From NCBI GenBank assembly GCA_016617785.1, contig JADILM010000004.1:248001-312000 (forward strand): a stretch of DNA of 64,000 bases. Reading direction: 5' to 3'. Shown in pieces: positions 34,623 to 52,156 of this stretch (within the stretch, counting starts at the first letter, position 1; each line of letters starts with the position of its first letter). Made by a program: the position numbers and the translations under genes. Below the pieces are notes generated by a model. That model was not told where the DNA came from, made no database searches, and was given only the letters and a program-made list of their open reading frames with translations. Source of the DNA: Sporobolomyces roseus. Lineage: Eukaryota > Basidiomycota > Microbotryomycetes > Sporidiobolales > Sporidiobolaceae.

Positions 34623-37114
34623 ATGAGTCAAGCTCAACGTCAGAAGACTCTGGACCTCCGAAAGCGAGCCAATCAAGCTCTGCTCGACCGCGAACCGATG
34701 CTAGCTCTCGGCTACTTCAACGACGCTCTTCTAGATCCTACACTTTCCACGTATCCCGAAAACGCGGCTGCTCTTCACTGCGGGAGAGCTGCGGCCTACA
34801 TAGCGTTGAAGGCTTTCGATTACGGTTCGTCTTCACTTTTCGAAATGAACGAGCAACTGTGACTTGAACATACAATGTGTAGCTCAACTCGACTCAATGC
34901 AAGCTATCAAGTACAAACCAGAGCTTCCTAAGGCATACGAAAGACGAGCTGCGGCAAAGAAAGGCCTCGGCGAAGCTGGAGATGCATCCAGATTGTGTGA
35001 GTTTCCCGTGATTCTAGGGCACGATGTGCAAGACTGACGCTGCATGAGTAGACGAATCTGCTGCGACAAATTCGACGGAGGCCAACTACAAGCGTCGAAT
35101 GCTAGCAGAGGCAGAAAAGATGGCCAAAGAAGCTCCAAAGCAGAATAAGCACTTGCTCAGTTTCAAACCCCTCGAACGCGATTGGGAGCAAGCTCGACTC
35201 GAATGCTTGTACGCGGGGAGCGATATCGTTGGAAACCTACCTGCTCTTGCGGTCTATGAGGCGTACAACAAGATTGAGGACGGATGGATACGGTTTTTCG
35301 AAACTTGCGATCTAGAGAGCGAAGAACCAGATCTCGAAGGTCTGCTCATGGTGCTCGGTACGCTCTCTTCCTACTCGATCTGCTCGGCTGCCAGTACTCA
35401 CCAGCGTTTCTTCTACTTGCCTCCCACAGAGGCCGCAGCAAAGGAACCGAGAGCTACTCATTGCATCTCCCGAAGTCTTCCAAATGACAAGCTCAGCGCA
35501 AAGTTAGATCGTCTCGACGAACTCTATCTCTCAGGTCTCGGAGGTCAGCTGCTGACTGAGTTGGAGAGTCAAATGCCGACTATTGGACTCGAAGGTCCGA
35601 AGTTCGTCGAGTCGTGACTCAAAGTTTCCGGGAAGAAAGTAACTGACACTAGGGGGGGTTACGATAGGGGTGTAAAGCGGCGTATGTCGCGATGGTTTCT
35701 GGCGGGCTGCATTCAAGCGATTAGGGAGATGGCGCAGGGTCAACTCAGTCAGTATTCCCTCGAGTCGAGAACCGGCTTGTCAACGCTAATGATTGCTGAT
35801 ATTACATGCAGTCTTGGCTGTTCAGCACTTCTGCTACCTCATATCAACGTCTCAAGTCTTACAGATTAAAGGCATGGCTGACGAGCCGTTTAACAATCCT
35901 CAATATCTTCAAGATTTGACTTGCTGTTAGTGGTAACATTTGTCTCTACAGCCCCTTTGACTAGCTGACTCTTCCAATGGATCTAGTCTGTACCGATCGC
36001 ATACTATTCGCTGGCCAATTCCTTCCAGACGAAACAACGGTTTCCGTTATTTCGGCGATGGTAGAACTCGGTTGTCTCGTAACTTTGTATCAGACGGTAC
36101 AAACAGACAAAGCGGGCTGACAACGCGAATGGATCTCAGGCAGGAGAACACAAAGCTACATACCTCCCAGCGGTGAACGAGCGCTCAACGAAGGAGACTA
36201 GCGAAGTATGTTCAGACTGACTTCGAACGATTTAACTCGACTGATCCTGTTTTGACTGTCGATGCAGGCAAGGTGTATCGCTCGAGTATATTTGATACAA
36301 GCTCATTTATTGCGCTCGCGAGCGCACCTTCGAAGCAACTTGTCGCACATCAACTCGAGTCGAAACCTATACTTTCCAAATCGCGGCATGTTGATTGCTG
36401 CGAGGAAGCGGGGTAAGAACACCTTTATCTCTCCCTATTAGCCATAAGATCTGACACACTGTTGTCCCGCTCCTAGCTCAACAGGCTTGTGAACTCCTTT
36501 CGCAAGATGACGAAGATTTCTATCGCGCAATTACCTTCTCTGTTCTTTGGTGCGTCATCATTCTCTTCTCTCGACTCTTTCGCACTATACTCACCTCGCT
36601 TGCACTGTAGCATGCTGCAATCAGAAGGATTCCGAGTCGACGAGCTATTCAATATGCTCATGAAGATCCAAACTTGGCGAGAGCGCGCAGAACCATTCTG
36701 TGAGCTGCTCAACGACGTTCCCCGATCTCTAGAATTCTTTCAAGACTGACTCTCTCGCCTTCCGCCCAACTAGTTGGCCCCGACCCAAATCTCGAGTCTG
36801 ATCGTGGATCAATTCGTCAAATCGTTGACAATATTCATCGAATCTACGAGGGATTGGAAAGCGAGGCAGCTGAAAGGCATCGACTAATCTATGTCATGTC
36901 GAAAGAACCAACTTCGATCAAAGATTTCCTCGTCTTTCAACTACGACCAAGTCCAATCGTGATTCTCGACCAATCACCTGAATGCCACATTGATCAGCTC
37001 CTGCCGAACGAGACGTTGGATTACATCGAACAGTTCTCAGGCGATATGTCTGTGTGGACCTTTGAAAGTAGATCTCGAGCTGAAGGTCTGTTTCACGGCG
37101 GTGGTGTGAAATGA
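34623..37114 (+). CDS. TPR-domain protein, paralogue B
   Basis: Start MSQAQRQKTLDLRKRANQAL (34623); end WTFESRSRAEGLFHGGGVK (37114). The TPR region reads PMLALGYFNDALLDP, ENAAALHCGRAAAYIALKAF, KPELPKAYERRAAAKKGLGE, then RMLAEAEKMAKEAP and LERDWEQARLECLYAGS. It is clearly paralogous to the gene at 22844-25308, with conserved GWIRFFETCDLESEEPDLEG and MPTIGLEGPKF blocks, but overall identity looks moderate (below half by eye). The C-terminal part has NETLDYIEQFSGDMSVWTFE. Exons between about 35620 and 36500 are short and only partly resolved. No known family beyond TPR. Confidence 0.65.
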
Positions 37115-37380
37115 TCTTCTCATTTACCGATACTTTATTGGCTCACATTGTAATCTAGTGCGGCTGAAGACTCGTCGGCAGTGTAGGATGGATATTCAAG
37201 TGAGGTAGCAGGTCGTCAACAAGAGGATTCGACGACGCGAACGACTCCCAAATGAGTGACAGAGAAATCATGCGAAGATTGATGTTGCAATTTGCGAGTG
37301 AGAGGATAAAGCGAGTAAGGGAGTAGAAACAACAGAACGAGTGAAGAGACCTATTAGTACGGAAAACAAAACAGAACAGA

Positions 37381-43244
<5,864 letters not shown>

Positions 43245-43411
43245 GCGTTGGAGAGCGTTCTTGAGGGAGATGGGGAGAGGGAAGAGCGAGAAAACAGCGC
43301 GAACCAACGTCAATTGCAGGTTCTAATCGAATACGTTTACTCTAATTACAATCAACCCGATCGATCCACCTTCGCCTTACACACAATCACCCACCTAAGA
43401 ATCGGCACAGG
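43245..43411. promoter_or_regulatory. Divergent promoter region between the RecQ helicase and ROT1
   Basis: Only 167 bases between the two ATGs. Overlapping promoters are implied. No named element recognised. Confidence 0.5.
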
Positions 43412-44900
43412 ATGTTCACCCCTCTATCACTCCTAACGCTCTCTTCTTCCCTCCTAATCGCCTCTTTACTCCCAGCAAGACAACTCTCATTAGTCTCGGC
43501 CCAACAAGATTTCACTTCCAATTCAACTGGTTTCTCCGGTACTTGGTCAACTGGTTCGGGAGCTGTAGTAACGGGACCAGTAAGTAAAACTCCTTCGAAT
43601 CAAGCTGGTATCAAAGAGTGAAGTAGCAGTGGAGGGGAACGCGATGAGACTTGAAGGGGAAAGGATTCTACTCGCAAACACTCAGAGGGGAGTGCAGGTG
43701 AAGGGCTAGGATGAATCAGTGGGTATTACAAAGGGTATGGGAAGAAAGTCAGCAAAGCAGAGGGTTGTCAGCGGGAACTCCGACAGCAGACGAACGATTC
43801 TCATCAAGCCCAGCCCTTTCAACCACTTCGACATTTCTACCATCGAGCGTACGAGGAGAAGCGGTGGAATGAGAGAGTGTATTAGTGTGAGTGAGGGCAG
43901 CTTGAGGGCTACAGGCGATGCGGCATGTTCGAGTAGATAGATTCTCGTTCGACTCTCATAGGGTCAAACAACCGAGAAAAAACTTCGCAATTTCGCACTA
44001 CCGTCGACTCTCAGCACCTTCTGCAGCTTCAACAACCTCAACTAAACGCTTTCCGAGAATTCCTTTGACTGACCTAGCTCCTCTTGGTGATTTCATAGAG
44101 TTTCGCCGATCCCCTCAATAACGATAAACCATTCGTCTATCCCGCAAACACTGGAATCTCTTTCTCTTTCACCGATGATGGATATTTCGAAGAAGCTCAA
44201 TATCGATTCGAAGCGAACGGTGCGCTTTCCCACTCTCTCCTCCATCGAAAAGTCTCGCAGAAAGCTGATCAAGTTTTGGTTGGTTTAGCTTCTCACCCTC
44301 AATGTTCAACAGCAGTAGTAATTTGGCAACACGGCAAAGTACGCTCTCCCCTTCTCCCTCCCTCAAATCCCAACTAACTCGCTCCCTTCCCGTCAATGAA
44401 TCTTTTTTTTTTTAGTATTACTTCCATTCCAACGGTTCCCTAACTCTCGATCCACAAGATTTCGCCTCTGACGGTCGTATTCAAGTTCAAGATCCTTGTG
44501 CCCCGACAACAGAAGTTTTGACTTATTACTCTCAATTCGAATTGTACAATGGATGGTCAATCACGATCGATCATCACCATGCGGCTTATATGTTACAGTT
44601 GTATAGATTCGATGGTTCTCTTTTCCCCAGGTACGTTACTACTACTTTTTCTCTCTCTCTTCTCTGTTGATTGAGCGAGTGAGGTCGGGAGAGAAAACTG
44701 ATTTTGTTTGACTGTGTTGCGAGCGAGTTTAGGCTGTATTTGACTGTTAGACCCCCTACTATGTTACCTACTACAAGTCTAGAAGCAGTCTAGTAAGTTT
44801 CCCTCCCTCAATCCCCTCCTTTTCTTTTTTTTGCGAAGCGAATTTCCGAGGACTGATTCGACTCTTTGTGAATAGTAATGGTTCCGTACCAGCTCGTTAA
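43412..44900 (+). CDS. ROT1: Rot1, ER chaperone for glycoprotein folding and cell-wall assembly
   Basis: Exons 43412-43579, 44099-44338, 44416-44630, 44733-44792 and 44876-44900 join in frame to 235 residues. The N-terminus is a signal peptide/anchor (FTPLSLLTLSSSLLIASLLP). The mature part has the Rot1 motifs: FSGTWSTGSGAVVTGP, DPLNNDKPFVYPANTGISFS, FTDDGYFEEAQYRF, AVVIWQHGKYYFHSNGSLTL, LQLYRFDGSLFPRLYLTVRP and PTMLPTTSLEAV. Rot1 is an essential yeast ER protein assisting N- and O-glycoprotein folding and beta-1,6-glucan synthesis. Several N-x-S/T sites are visible. The first intron is 519 nt, far longer than its neighbours. Confidence 0.92.
43580..44098 (+). other. Unusually long first intron of ROT1
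   Basis: GTAAGT donor at 43580, TAG acceptor at 44098 with GACTGAC upstream. At 519 nt it is five to ten times the usual intron length here. Its sequence is not coding in any frame and is mixed purine-rich. I see no confident snoRNA box pair or tRNA. Confidence 0.8.
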
Positions 44901-44933
44901 GAGAACCTTTGGACCACTCGCTGCTCTCTCTCA

Positions 44934-44971
<38 letters not shown>

Positions 44972-45417
44972 AGATACCCCCAACCTCATCCTCCTTCATC
45001 CATCGTCACGATTTACAAACATGGACGCTTCCTTCACATCACTCATAATCCTTACTACAACGGACATTGTTTCGCTCTCTTTGTTTCGCCTCTCTCTCTT
45101 TTTTTTGCTATATACTCTTTTTTTGGCTTTCCACTTGTTCTTCTGATCCCACTCTCCTCAATCCAAGGCTTTCGTGTTGTAATCCTTTGAATTGTTCACC
45201 ATTTTCTCGCTTTTCTTCCGGTGCTAGTTCGATCTCGTCCTTCAGCTTACAACTGAGCTGTAGTTGTTGTAGCTGAGCGTCTCCGACCTTTTATGTTTCC
45301 TTCACGTTTTGACGAAAGACGTCTCTATCGTACATCGTTCGCCTTTCGAAACGAAGGAGAACTCTCTTTTCGTTCGCCTTTTTCGAAAACGACGAGAGAA
45401 GGGACAGACAGTACGTT
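44901..45417. other. Intergenic region between convergent ROT1 and Derlin genes
   Basis: About 517 bases, T-rich on the plus strand, with a CT dinucleotide tract just after ROT1. No gene is supported. Confidence 0.5.
44938..44968. repeat. CT dinucleotide microsatellite
   Basis: About 14 consecutive CT units starting 40 bases past the ROT1 stop codon. Confidence 0.9.
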
Positions 45418-46710
45418 TCATTGATTCCTTCTCTCCTCTCTTCTCCTCTCACTCTCCCTCGCTATCTCTTCCCTCTCCCTAACTAATACCCTTCGTCTCC
45501 TTTCCTCCTCCTCCAATTCCAACACCCTCTCTCTAGAATCCAACAACCTGACCCTGTACCACTCAATCGCACCAAAACTCATCAGTTCTATCTCTCCATC
45601 CCATCGTAACGAGAGTGAGAACTCACAAGATCTTTGGAGTTTCCAACCAATTCCTCCCACCCGAACTACGTTCCCTCTTCCAAACGACCGTCCAAAAATA
45701 CCACCAATGACCAGCGGCAATCCCTAAAAGATCGCTCACTACTACTCCCAAGCCCCATGATTGGGCACCACCAACTTGACCAGAGAGGGCCCAAGAGAAG
45801 AGGCACAATGCGTAAGGAAGGTAAGGAGCTGTGATAGTGATTAGGCCGAAGAGGGATAGTCGAACTGATGGATTCAATCTCGACCACAAGTAAACCAACT
45901 AGAAATTCCTCGACTTGCCGATTCAGTGAGCGTTTGACAAGAAAGAGAGAGAGAGAGAGAGAGAGAGAAGGGACGGCACAGTGAATGATAGTGGACTCGA
46001 CAAAAAAGGACTCGGGCTCAACGGGCTCAGAACCTACGACTCCTCACACCCTCATGAGTTTTCCCCACTCAAATCCTCACGCTCAGAAGGAAGGGACAAG
46101 TGAAACAAACATACGAGTAGTAAAACGCAAGAAACGAATAATAACCAAACGTAATCTGCCCTCTTTCCATGAAAAGTAGATTCTTCCAACATTTTAGAAT
46201 ACCTCATACTATACACACACTCCCTAGTCGTCAGGTTATCGAGTTCCTCTCTGGGAGAAGGGAGGAGGATGGAAAGGGTAGTAGAGCTTACATGAAGAAA
46301 ACATGAAAAAAGAAATCTAGAGATAGAGGTCCCCAATATAAGAAACAAGTTACCAATCTCCACAGCTACACACTTAACGAGTCAGTGATTTCCTTAGTGA
46401 AGGAGGAAGAGAGGAGAGAGAGAGGTGAGTACTTGGAAATGTGTAAAAGTTGAACGATAAGTGAAATATAATTGTAATGGAGTTACTAGGTTACATTGCT
46501 GCTTCCTTCTCCTTCTATCAGTTACTGAAACTCGAGTCAGAAGGAGCAAGGGGGAGAGAGGGCGTACGACTGCTGCTGAAGTTGCTACGGCACCGCTAAG
46601 AGAAAGAGGTGGAGCGTCAGTTTGGGGGTGGAGAGGAGAGAGGAGAGAGGAGGGGGAAAGACGGACATGAGGTAGGCTTTTGTTATGGGTGGGATATCGG
46701 CTAGATCCAT
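45418..46710 (-). CDS. Derlin (Der1/Dfm1-like), ER-associated degradation membrane protein
   Basis: Small exons splice as 46667-46710 (MDLADIPPITKAYL), 46568-46595 (GAVATSAAV), 46433-46498 (QCNLVTPLQLYFTYRSTFTH), about 46306-46375 (LWRLVTCFLYWGPLSLDFFF), an exon with RYSKMLEESTFHGKRADYVW, a main exon about 45624-45898 (YLWSRLNPSVRLSLFGLITI, APYLPYALCLF, DLLGIAAGHWWYFW) and a last exon 45418-45555. These are the Derlin hallmarks, including WR near the first loop and the GxxxG-like ending of the last helices (LLGIAAGH). Derlins are rhomboid-like pseudoproteases that help retrotranslocate misfolded ER proteins. After TPKIL an intron leads to a highly charged Glu/Arg tail (ELEEEERRRRVLVREREEIA); no p97-binding SHP motif is apparent in it. 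Confidence 0.88.
45944..45968. repeat. GA microsatellite in a Derlin intron
   Basis: About 11 GA units inside the intron upstream of the main Derlin exon. Confidence 0.85.
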
Positions 46711-46882
46711 TCAAAGAGGAGTAGCTGGGAGAGAATTGGTGAAAAAGTGACAAGTTAACGATCAAGAGGAAGGGAAGGAGCGATTCACCTCTTCAACAGC
46801 TACCAATCACTTCCAAGCACACTCAAGCTCTTCAGTTGCTCCTCTAAGCCCTTTCTCAAACGCGCGTAACTCGTCAAAAGAA
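46711..46882. promoter_or_regulatory. Divergent promoter region between Derlin and AOS1
   Basis: 172 bases separate the two start codons; the promoters must overlap. No named element recognised. Confidence 0.5.
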
Positions 46883-48400
46883 ATGGCAGACTCACTTCCA
46901 CCACCTCCCGAATCGACCTCTCATCCTCAACCTCATCCTCCCTCAAACGGTATCTCAGAAGATGAAGCACGTTTGTACGATCGACAACTCCGCTTATGGG
47001 GTGTAGAAGCACAAAACCGTATGAGATCTTCCCATATCCTATTGTGTGGTTCTTTCCTCGGAGTTTCAACAGAAGTAGCAAAGAATATCGTATTAGCTGG
47101 AGTAGGAAGAGTTACTTTGTTGGATAAGGGACAAGTTGAATGGGAGGATTTGGGAAGTGGTTATTGGTTTAGAGAAGAAGATATTGGATTAAAGGTTCAG
47201 TCGATCTCTCTCTCTCTGCGGACTTTTGAATGGAGCTGATGAATGGTAAGGGGGGAGAGAGAGTAGAGAGTGGAATGCGCAGCTAGTAGGTTACAGTTGT
47301 TGAACCCGAGAGTACAGATCTCGACGCATACGGAAGAGGGACTTTTGGAGGATGAAGCGTTTTTGAATGGGTTTGATTTGGTCGTAATGGTCGATCAGGA
47401 CGCGAAGAGTATCGTAAGTCCCCACTCTCTCACTCTCTGCCAGAATGGGGCAAGCTTGTTCCTTCAAAAAAGGAAGGCGAGGATCGACGAAACTTAACTT
47501 ACTTTTCTTCGCCTTTTTTGTCTTCCTCGTTTCCTTCTTTCCTCTCCTCCGCTCTTCTCGTCCAAAATTTCGACAGCTCAAACTAAACTCCCTCACTCGC
47601 AAACTCAACAAGAAGTTCTTCGCATCCGGTTCAATCGGAATTCACGGTTACGTTTTCTCCGACCTCCTCTCCCACTCCTACATCATGTACGTCTCTCTCT
47701 CTCTCTCTCTCCTTTTCTCTTCCCCCCGTCTTCCTCCTTCTATTAACTGATCTCAGAGACAAATCGAGTGGCGTTTTGTAGTGATCAACAGAAATCTGTC
47801 AACCCTGGAGAAGCACCAACAGTAGTTCCATTGAAAGTCGAGAAAGAATATTGTAGTTTCGAGGATGCGTTGAAACATGATTTCGGGAGTGGGAAGAAGA
47901 AGTTGAGGAAGAAACTGTGGAAGAAGAGGGAAGTACTTTGGAGTGTATTGAGTGAGCAGATCAAAAACCTGCTTTTTTTCATCGATCTTCAGCGCAAGGA
48001 AAACTGATGGAACGGGAGAAATCTGCTCACAGCTATGTTTGATCAACAATTACAAGACACTTCGTCAACATCACGACCAACGTTTGAAGCCCTTCGACAG
48101 CGATCCAATGAACTCTTACCTAAACTCTCGATACCCGCTTCAGATCTAACCGATCAAGTCCTAACGTACGTCCCACTCTCCCATCTCCCTTCACGTTCCC
48201 TCGCTAATGACATATGAGGAGGGTGTAGGAGGTTCGTAGATATGATAGGTCACGAATTTGCTTCTTCGTGCGCGATCGTAGGAGGTGTATTGGGACAAGA
48301 CATCCTCAATACTGTAGGAGGGAAAGAGGAACCTGTGAGGAATTTGATGGTGTTTGATGGTGATTTGGGAGAGGGAGGAGTTTGGGCTTTGGGTTGCTGA
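46883..48400 (+). CDS. AOS1: SUMO-activating enzyme subunit 1 (Aos1/SAE1)
   Basis: Exons 46883-47194, 47267-47413, 47577-47686, 47784-47951, 48033-48165 and 48229-48400, all in frame, about 347 residues. The adenylation half-domain is evident: ISEDEARLYDRQLRLWGVEA, QNRMRSSHILLCGSFLGVST, EVAKNIVLAGVGRVTLLDKG, then RLQLLNPRVQISTHTEEG and FDLVVMVDQD. The C-terminus FVDMIGHEFASSCAIVGGVL, GQDILNTVGGKEEP and FDGDLGEGGVWALGC is the conserved dimer-interface end. There is no catalytic Cys domain, as expected: the partner Uba2 carries it. Aos1-Uba2 activates SUMO in the nucleus. The GxGxxG nucleotide motif of E1 proteins is degenerate here (CGSFLG), which is normal for the Aos1 side. Confidence 0.92.
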
Positions 48401-48823
48401 GGAAAACTGAGGGAGGAGGAAAAGGTAATAAAAACGTTACACTACTACTGCGAGTATTTGAGAGGGGTGCGTAAAGTAGAGAGAAAGATGGAGAGAGCGC
48501 AAGCTTGTGGAATGGGGGGAGGAACAGGGCATGTAGCTTTTTGAAAATGGACCGAGATTTTCTTCGTCTTGGTCCTTTACTACATTTCATTTTTCTGCTT
48601 TTTTCAAGTGTCTGGGAAGACAACAAACAGGCTTTTACTACCCTCTAGAGTCGAGATTCGAGAAAAGGTGAGAAAGAGATCGAAAGGCAGAGAGGCGAAG
48701 TTTTCATTCTCACGACTTGGTTCAAATTGTTTCAATCACATTCCTCAGAATAAAAAAAAGTCCGATCAAACCTTTCCCTTTTCCTCCTTCCTCACCTATC
48801 CCCTCCTCGCTCTCTGGCTCAAT
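48401..48823. other. Intergenic region between AOS1 and the DEAH helicase
   Basis: About 420 bases, same strand neighbours. Purine-rich then pyrimidine-rich toward the next ATG; no gene supported. Confidence 0.5.
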
Positions 48824-51800
48824 AATGCCTCGCAAGACTACGTTTGGTAGTGACAATGAATCAGATGCATCAGATACCGAAGATCAAACTCCTCATCAAG
48901 ATCCATTAACTCTCTCACCTCGCTCTCAACCTCAATCTTCCACTCTACAGTCCTCACCCTCGCAATCAAACGGCAAGAAACGAGCGGCATCAGCAGCTAG
49001 AAACGGCATAGCTGTAGGAGAAGGAGAGGAGGAGGAGGAGGAAAGGAAGTTGAAGAAGATGAAGAAGAAGAAATCTAAATCTATTGGATTCACTGAATCT
49101 GATGAAGAAGAAGCCGCACAATACAACGGGAATGGGAATGGGATTGGAGAGAAAGGGAGGAAGAGAGTTTTGGTTAGTAATGAAGAGAAGAAACGATTGA
49201 GAGAGATTGCAAAGAGGTTGGAAGGAGCGAGGAGGGAACTACCGGTATGGGAAGGTGAGTAGTTGGATTTGATTAATCTGTGGGAGAGAGAGGAGAGAAA
49301 AAGCTAATGATGCGAGAGTTCTGCGAGGGATGATGTAGGGAAAGAAGAGATCTTGAAAGCTGTCGGAGAGAACGATACGGTTGTCATTTTGGGAGAAACG
49401 GGTTCAGGGAAAACTACTCGTGAGTCCCAAGTTTGCTAAAGAGGTAGAGCGGGAGGAGGAGAAGGTCAGGGAGAGACAAGAGAATTCCTCGCGGTGGATC
49501 TTTCTAGCCGTTGTTCTCTCTCTCTTCTCCTCTTCTCAACTTCTCTCCTGTGGTGGTCTGTTTGATACTAATCAACTAATCGACGTTCACAGAAATCCCT
49601 CAATTCTTATTACGCGGTTCAGTACCCTGCGAAGCTCCTCGAGTAGTCTGTACTCAACCTCGACGAGTCGCTGCCACCTCCCTCGCCCAACGAGTCTCCT
49701 CGGAAGTCGGATGTCCCCTCGGTTCACTCGTCGGTTACACCGTCCGATTCGACGACCGTTCCTCTCCGAAAACTCGACTAAAATACGCGACGGACGGAGC
49801 TTTACTCGCCGAAATGCTCTCGGATAAAGATTTAGAGAGGTACGATGTAGTCGTGTTGGATGAAGCTCATGAGAGAAGTTTGAGGACGGATATGTTGATG
49901 GGTTTCTTGAAGGATATTCAGAAGAGACGAAAGGAGAGTGTTAGGAAGTTTAAAGAGGGGAAAGGGAAAGAGAAGGGGAATGGAACGGAGAGAGATCCTA
50001 CCGAATTGAAGATTGTTGTCATGTCAGCTACGATCGATGCGAAGAGGTTCAGTGAATTCTTTGACAAGTTTGTCGTTCGACTTTCCTTTCATCCTCCTCT
50101 GATCAAGGCGCTGATATAGGTTTTCTGGCGTCGACAGTGCTCCAGTGTTATTCATCAAAGGGAGACAACATAAAGTGACAGTACATTACGCAACAGAGCC
50201 TCAAACCGATTACCTCGATGCAGCTCTCAAGACGGTCTTTCAAATTCATACGAGATTTCCACCAGGCGCAATTCTAGTTTTCTTACCTGGTGAGTGGCCC
50301 CTTGACTCTTCACCGCTGCCAGGAGAGGTACTGATGCAGGGAGAAAGGAGGTTCTCAGGTCAGGATGAAATTGAAAGTTTAGCGAGTTCTATCAAACAGT
50401 TTGCTCCGGATTTACCTAATTCGTTTCCGAAAGCAGATGCTGTACGTTCGCATTGTTTCTCTCCCTCTCTCTCCTCTTCTCTGTCTCCTCGTCTTTCTCT
50501 CCGTTCCCTATACCCTCCGAGATCTTTACACTCACTTAGTTCTCTCGCATTCTCTCCCTCATTCCCCCTTTCGCCCTTCACTTCTCTCCCTCTCCCTCTC
50601 ACAGATCGCCGTCACACCACTCTACGCGAAGCTTCCAGCACTCGAACAAGCTCGCGCGTTCCTCCCCGTCCCCCCAAACACTCGAAAAATCATCCTCTCG
50701 ACGAACGTCGCCGAAACTTCCGTCACTCTCCCCGGGGTCAAATACGTCATTGACTGTGGACTCGCCAAAGAGAAACGGTATCACGCGAATGCAGGGATCG
50801 ATAGTTTGACTGTAGAATCCATTTCACAAAGTTCAGCGAAACAGAGAGCTGGACGTGCTGGTCGAGAAGTGAAAACCTTGTTTCCCCTTCTTCTCCTTTT
50901 TGATGGTGATCAATGAGCTGACGAAAAGAGGGATGGATGTGTTAGAGTGATGGACATTGTTTCAGGTTGTATCAGGAGAACGTTTTCTTGGGAATGCCTA
51001 AAAGGACGGAACCCGAGATTAAGAGGGTTAGTTTGACTTTTGCGTTGCTACATCTTTTGGCGGCGGGTCAAGAGGATGTCACGAAATTCGAGTATATGGA
51101 CAGACCGGAAAGGGATTCTCGTAAGCTTCTCCTCTTTCAAAACGATTTCCTTCTCTCTCAAGTACAAGTACATATGGGCTGACCGTTGGGAAGGATCGGT
51201 ATCACAGTCATGTTCGCTATGTTGACCTTACACGGACTCGGAGCGGTTTCAAACAAAGGCAAGATCACTCCACTCGGACTTCAAATGGCTCAACTCCCAC
51301 TCGACCCCGTCTACGCACGAGTTCTCATCGCCTCGTTCTCAGAAGGTTGTCCCAAAGAAGCGATCGATCTCGTCTCCCTCCTTGGATCGAAAGAACAAAT
51401 CCTCGCCGTCTCGACTTCGAACCGAGATGCCGCAACCGAAGCACGAAAGAAGTTCACTCATCGATCAGGCGACCATTTGACCCTCATCAATATCTTGAAC
51501 GCGTTTGAAGAGTTGGAGGATAGGGAAGAGAGGAAAGAATGGTGTAGGAGTAATTTCATTTCTTACAAAGCCATGTTACAGGTGTTGGATGCTAGGAAAC
51601 AACTGAGGGAGAGGGTAGAGAGGTTGCGAGTAGGGGATTGGGAGGTTAGCTGTAGGGATGAGAAAGCGGGGAAAGATGCCGAAGAGGAGTATGTACCAAT
51701 TTTGAACGCACTCGTTGGAGGGCTCTTCTCGAATACGGCGTTGAGACAGGAGGATGGGAGTTATAGACATACTGTTACAAGACAGGTGAGCACTTTTTCC

Positions 51801-52156
51801 TCCTTCTCACTGATTGTGTAGGTCTCTAAATATTGAGAATGAGTAGGGTATTGCGATTCATCCGAGTTCCTCAATGCACAATCGAAAAGCTCCTGCGATA
51901 GTTTACGATGAGCTTGTACGCTATCTCTTTCTCTCTCTCTTCTATTCACTAGTGTGCTGACGACGACTTTCCCATTCTCTAGGTGCTGACAACGAAGACT
52001 TATGCTCGAGGTGTCTCAGAAGTCGAATACAACTCTATCAGAACAAACGTAAGCCCTCTTTCTCTCTCCACATACTGGCGATGTAGAGTATTTGCTTATG
52101 GATCAATGTGCGAACAGGCTCCGGCAGTATTTGGATCTGGAAAGGCAGAACGATGA
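48824..52156 (+). CDS. DEAH-box ATP-dependent RNA helicase (DHX33/Prh1-like)
   Basis: Begins MPRKTTFGSDNESDASDTED (48824), then a Lys/Glu-rich nuclear leader. The core has motif I VVILGETGSGKTT (split by an intron before QIPQFLL), CTQPRRVAATSLAQRVSSEV (Ia), the DEAH box VVLDEAHERSLRTDM, SAT in KIVVMSATIDAKRF, STNVAETSVTLPGVKYVID and motif VI SAKQRAGRAGRE. The ratchet/OB-fold part follows (GLGAVSNKGKITPLGLQMAQ; DHLTLINILNAFEELEDREE; WCRSNFISYKAMLQVLDARK), ending FGSGKAER at 52156. The small size, lack of an S1 domain and short tail fit the DHX33/DHX40/Prh1 group rather than Prp22, Prp2, Prp16 or Prp43. A rRNA-processing or splicing-associated role is inferred from the group. Confidence 0.9.

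Larger units (their letters stand above)
31535..37114. repeat. Right arm of the large imperfect inverted duplication
   Basis: Inverted counterpart of 22844-28375: Ser-rich gene (minus), decayed small gene (minus), TPR paralogue B (plus). The inner boundary is seen where the sequence around GTCTGTATTTACGGCGACAA (about 31590) matches the inverse of about 28320, and similarity stops near 31535/28375. Confidence 0.85.

Noticed and set aside
43915..43975. GTTCGACTC resembling a tRNA B box inside the ROT1 intron
   Set aside because: No A box at the right distance and the flanking bases cannot form a T stem.
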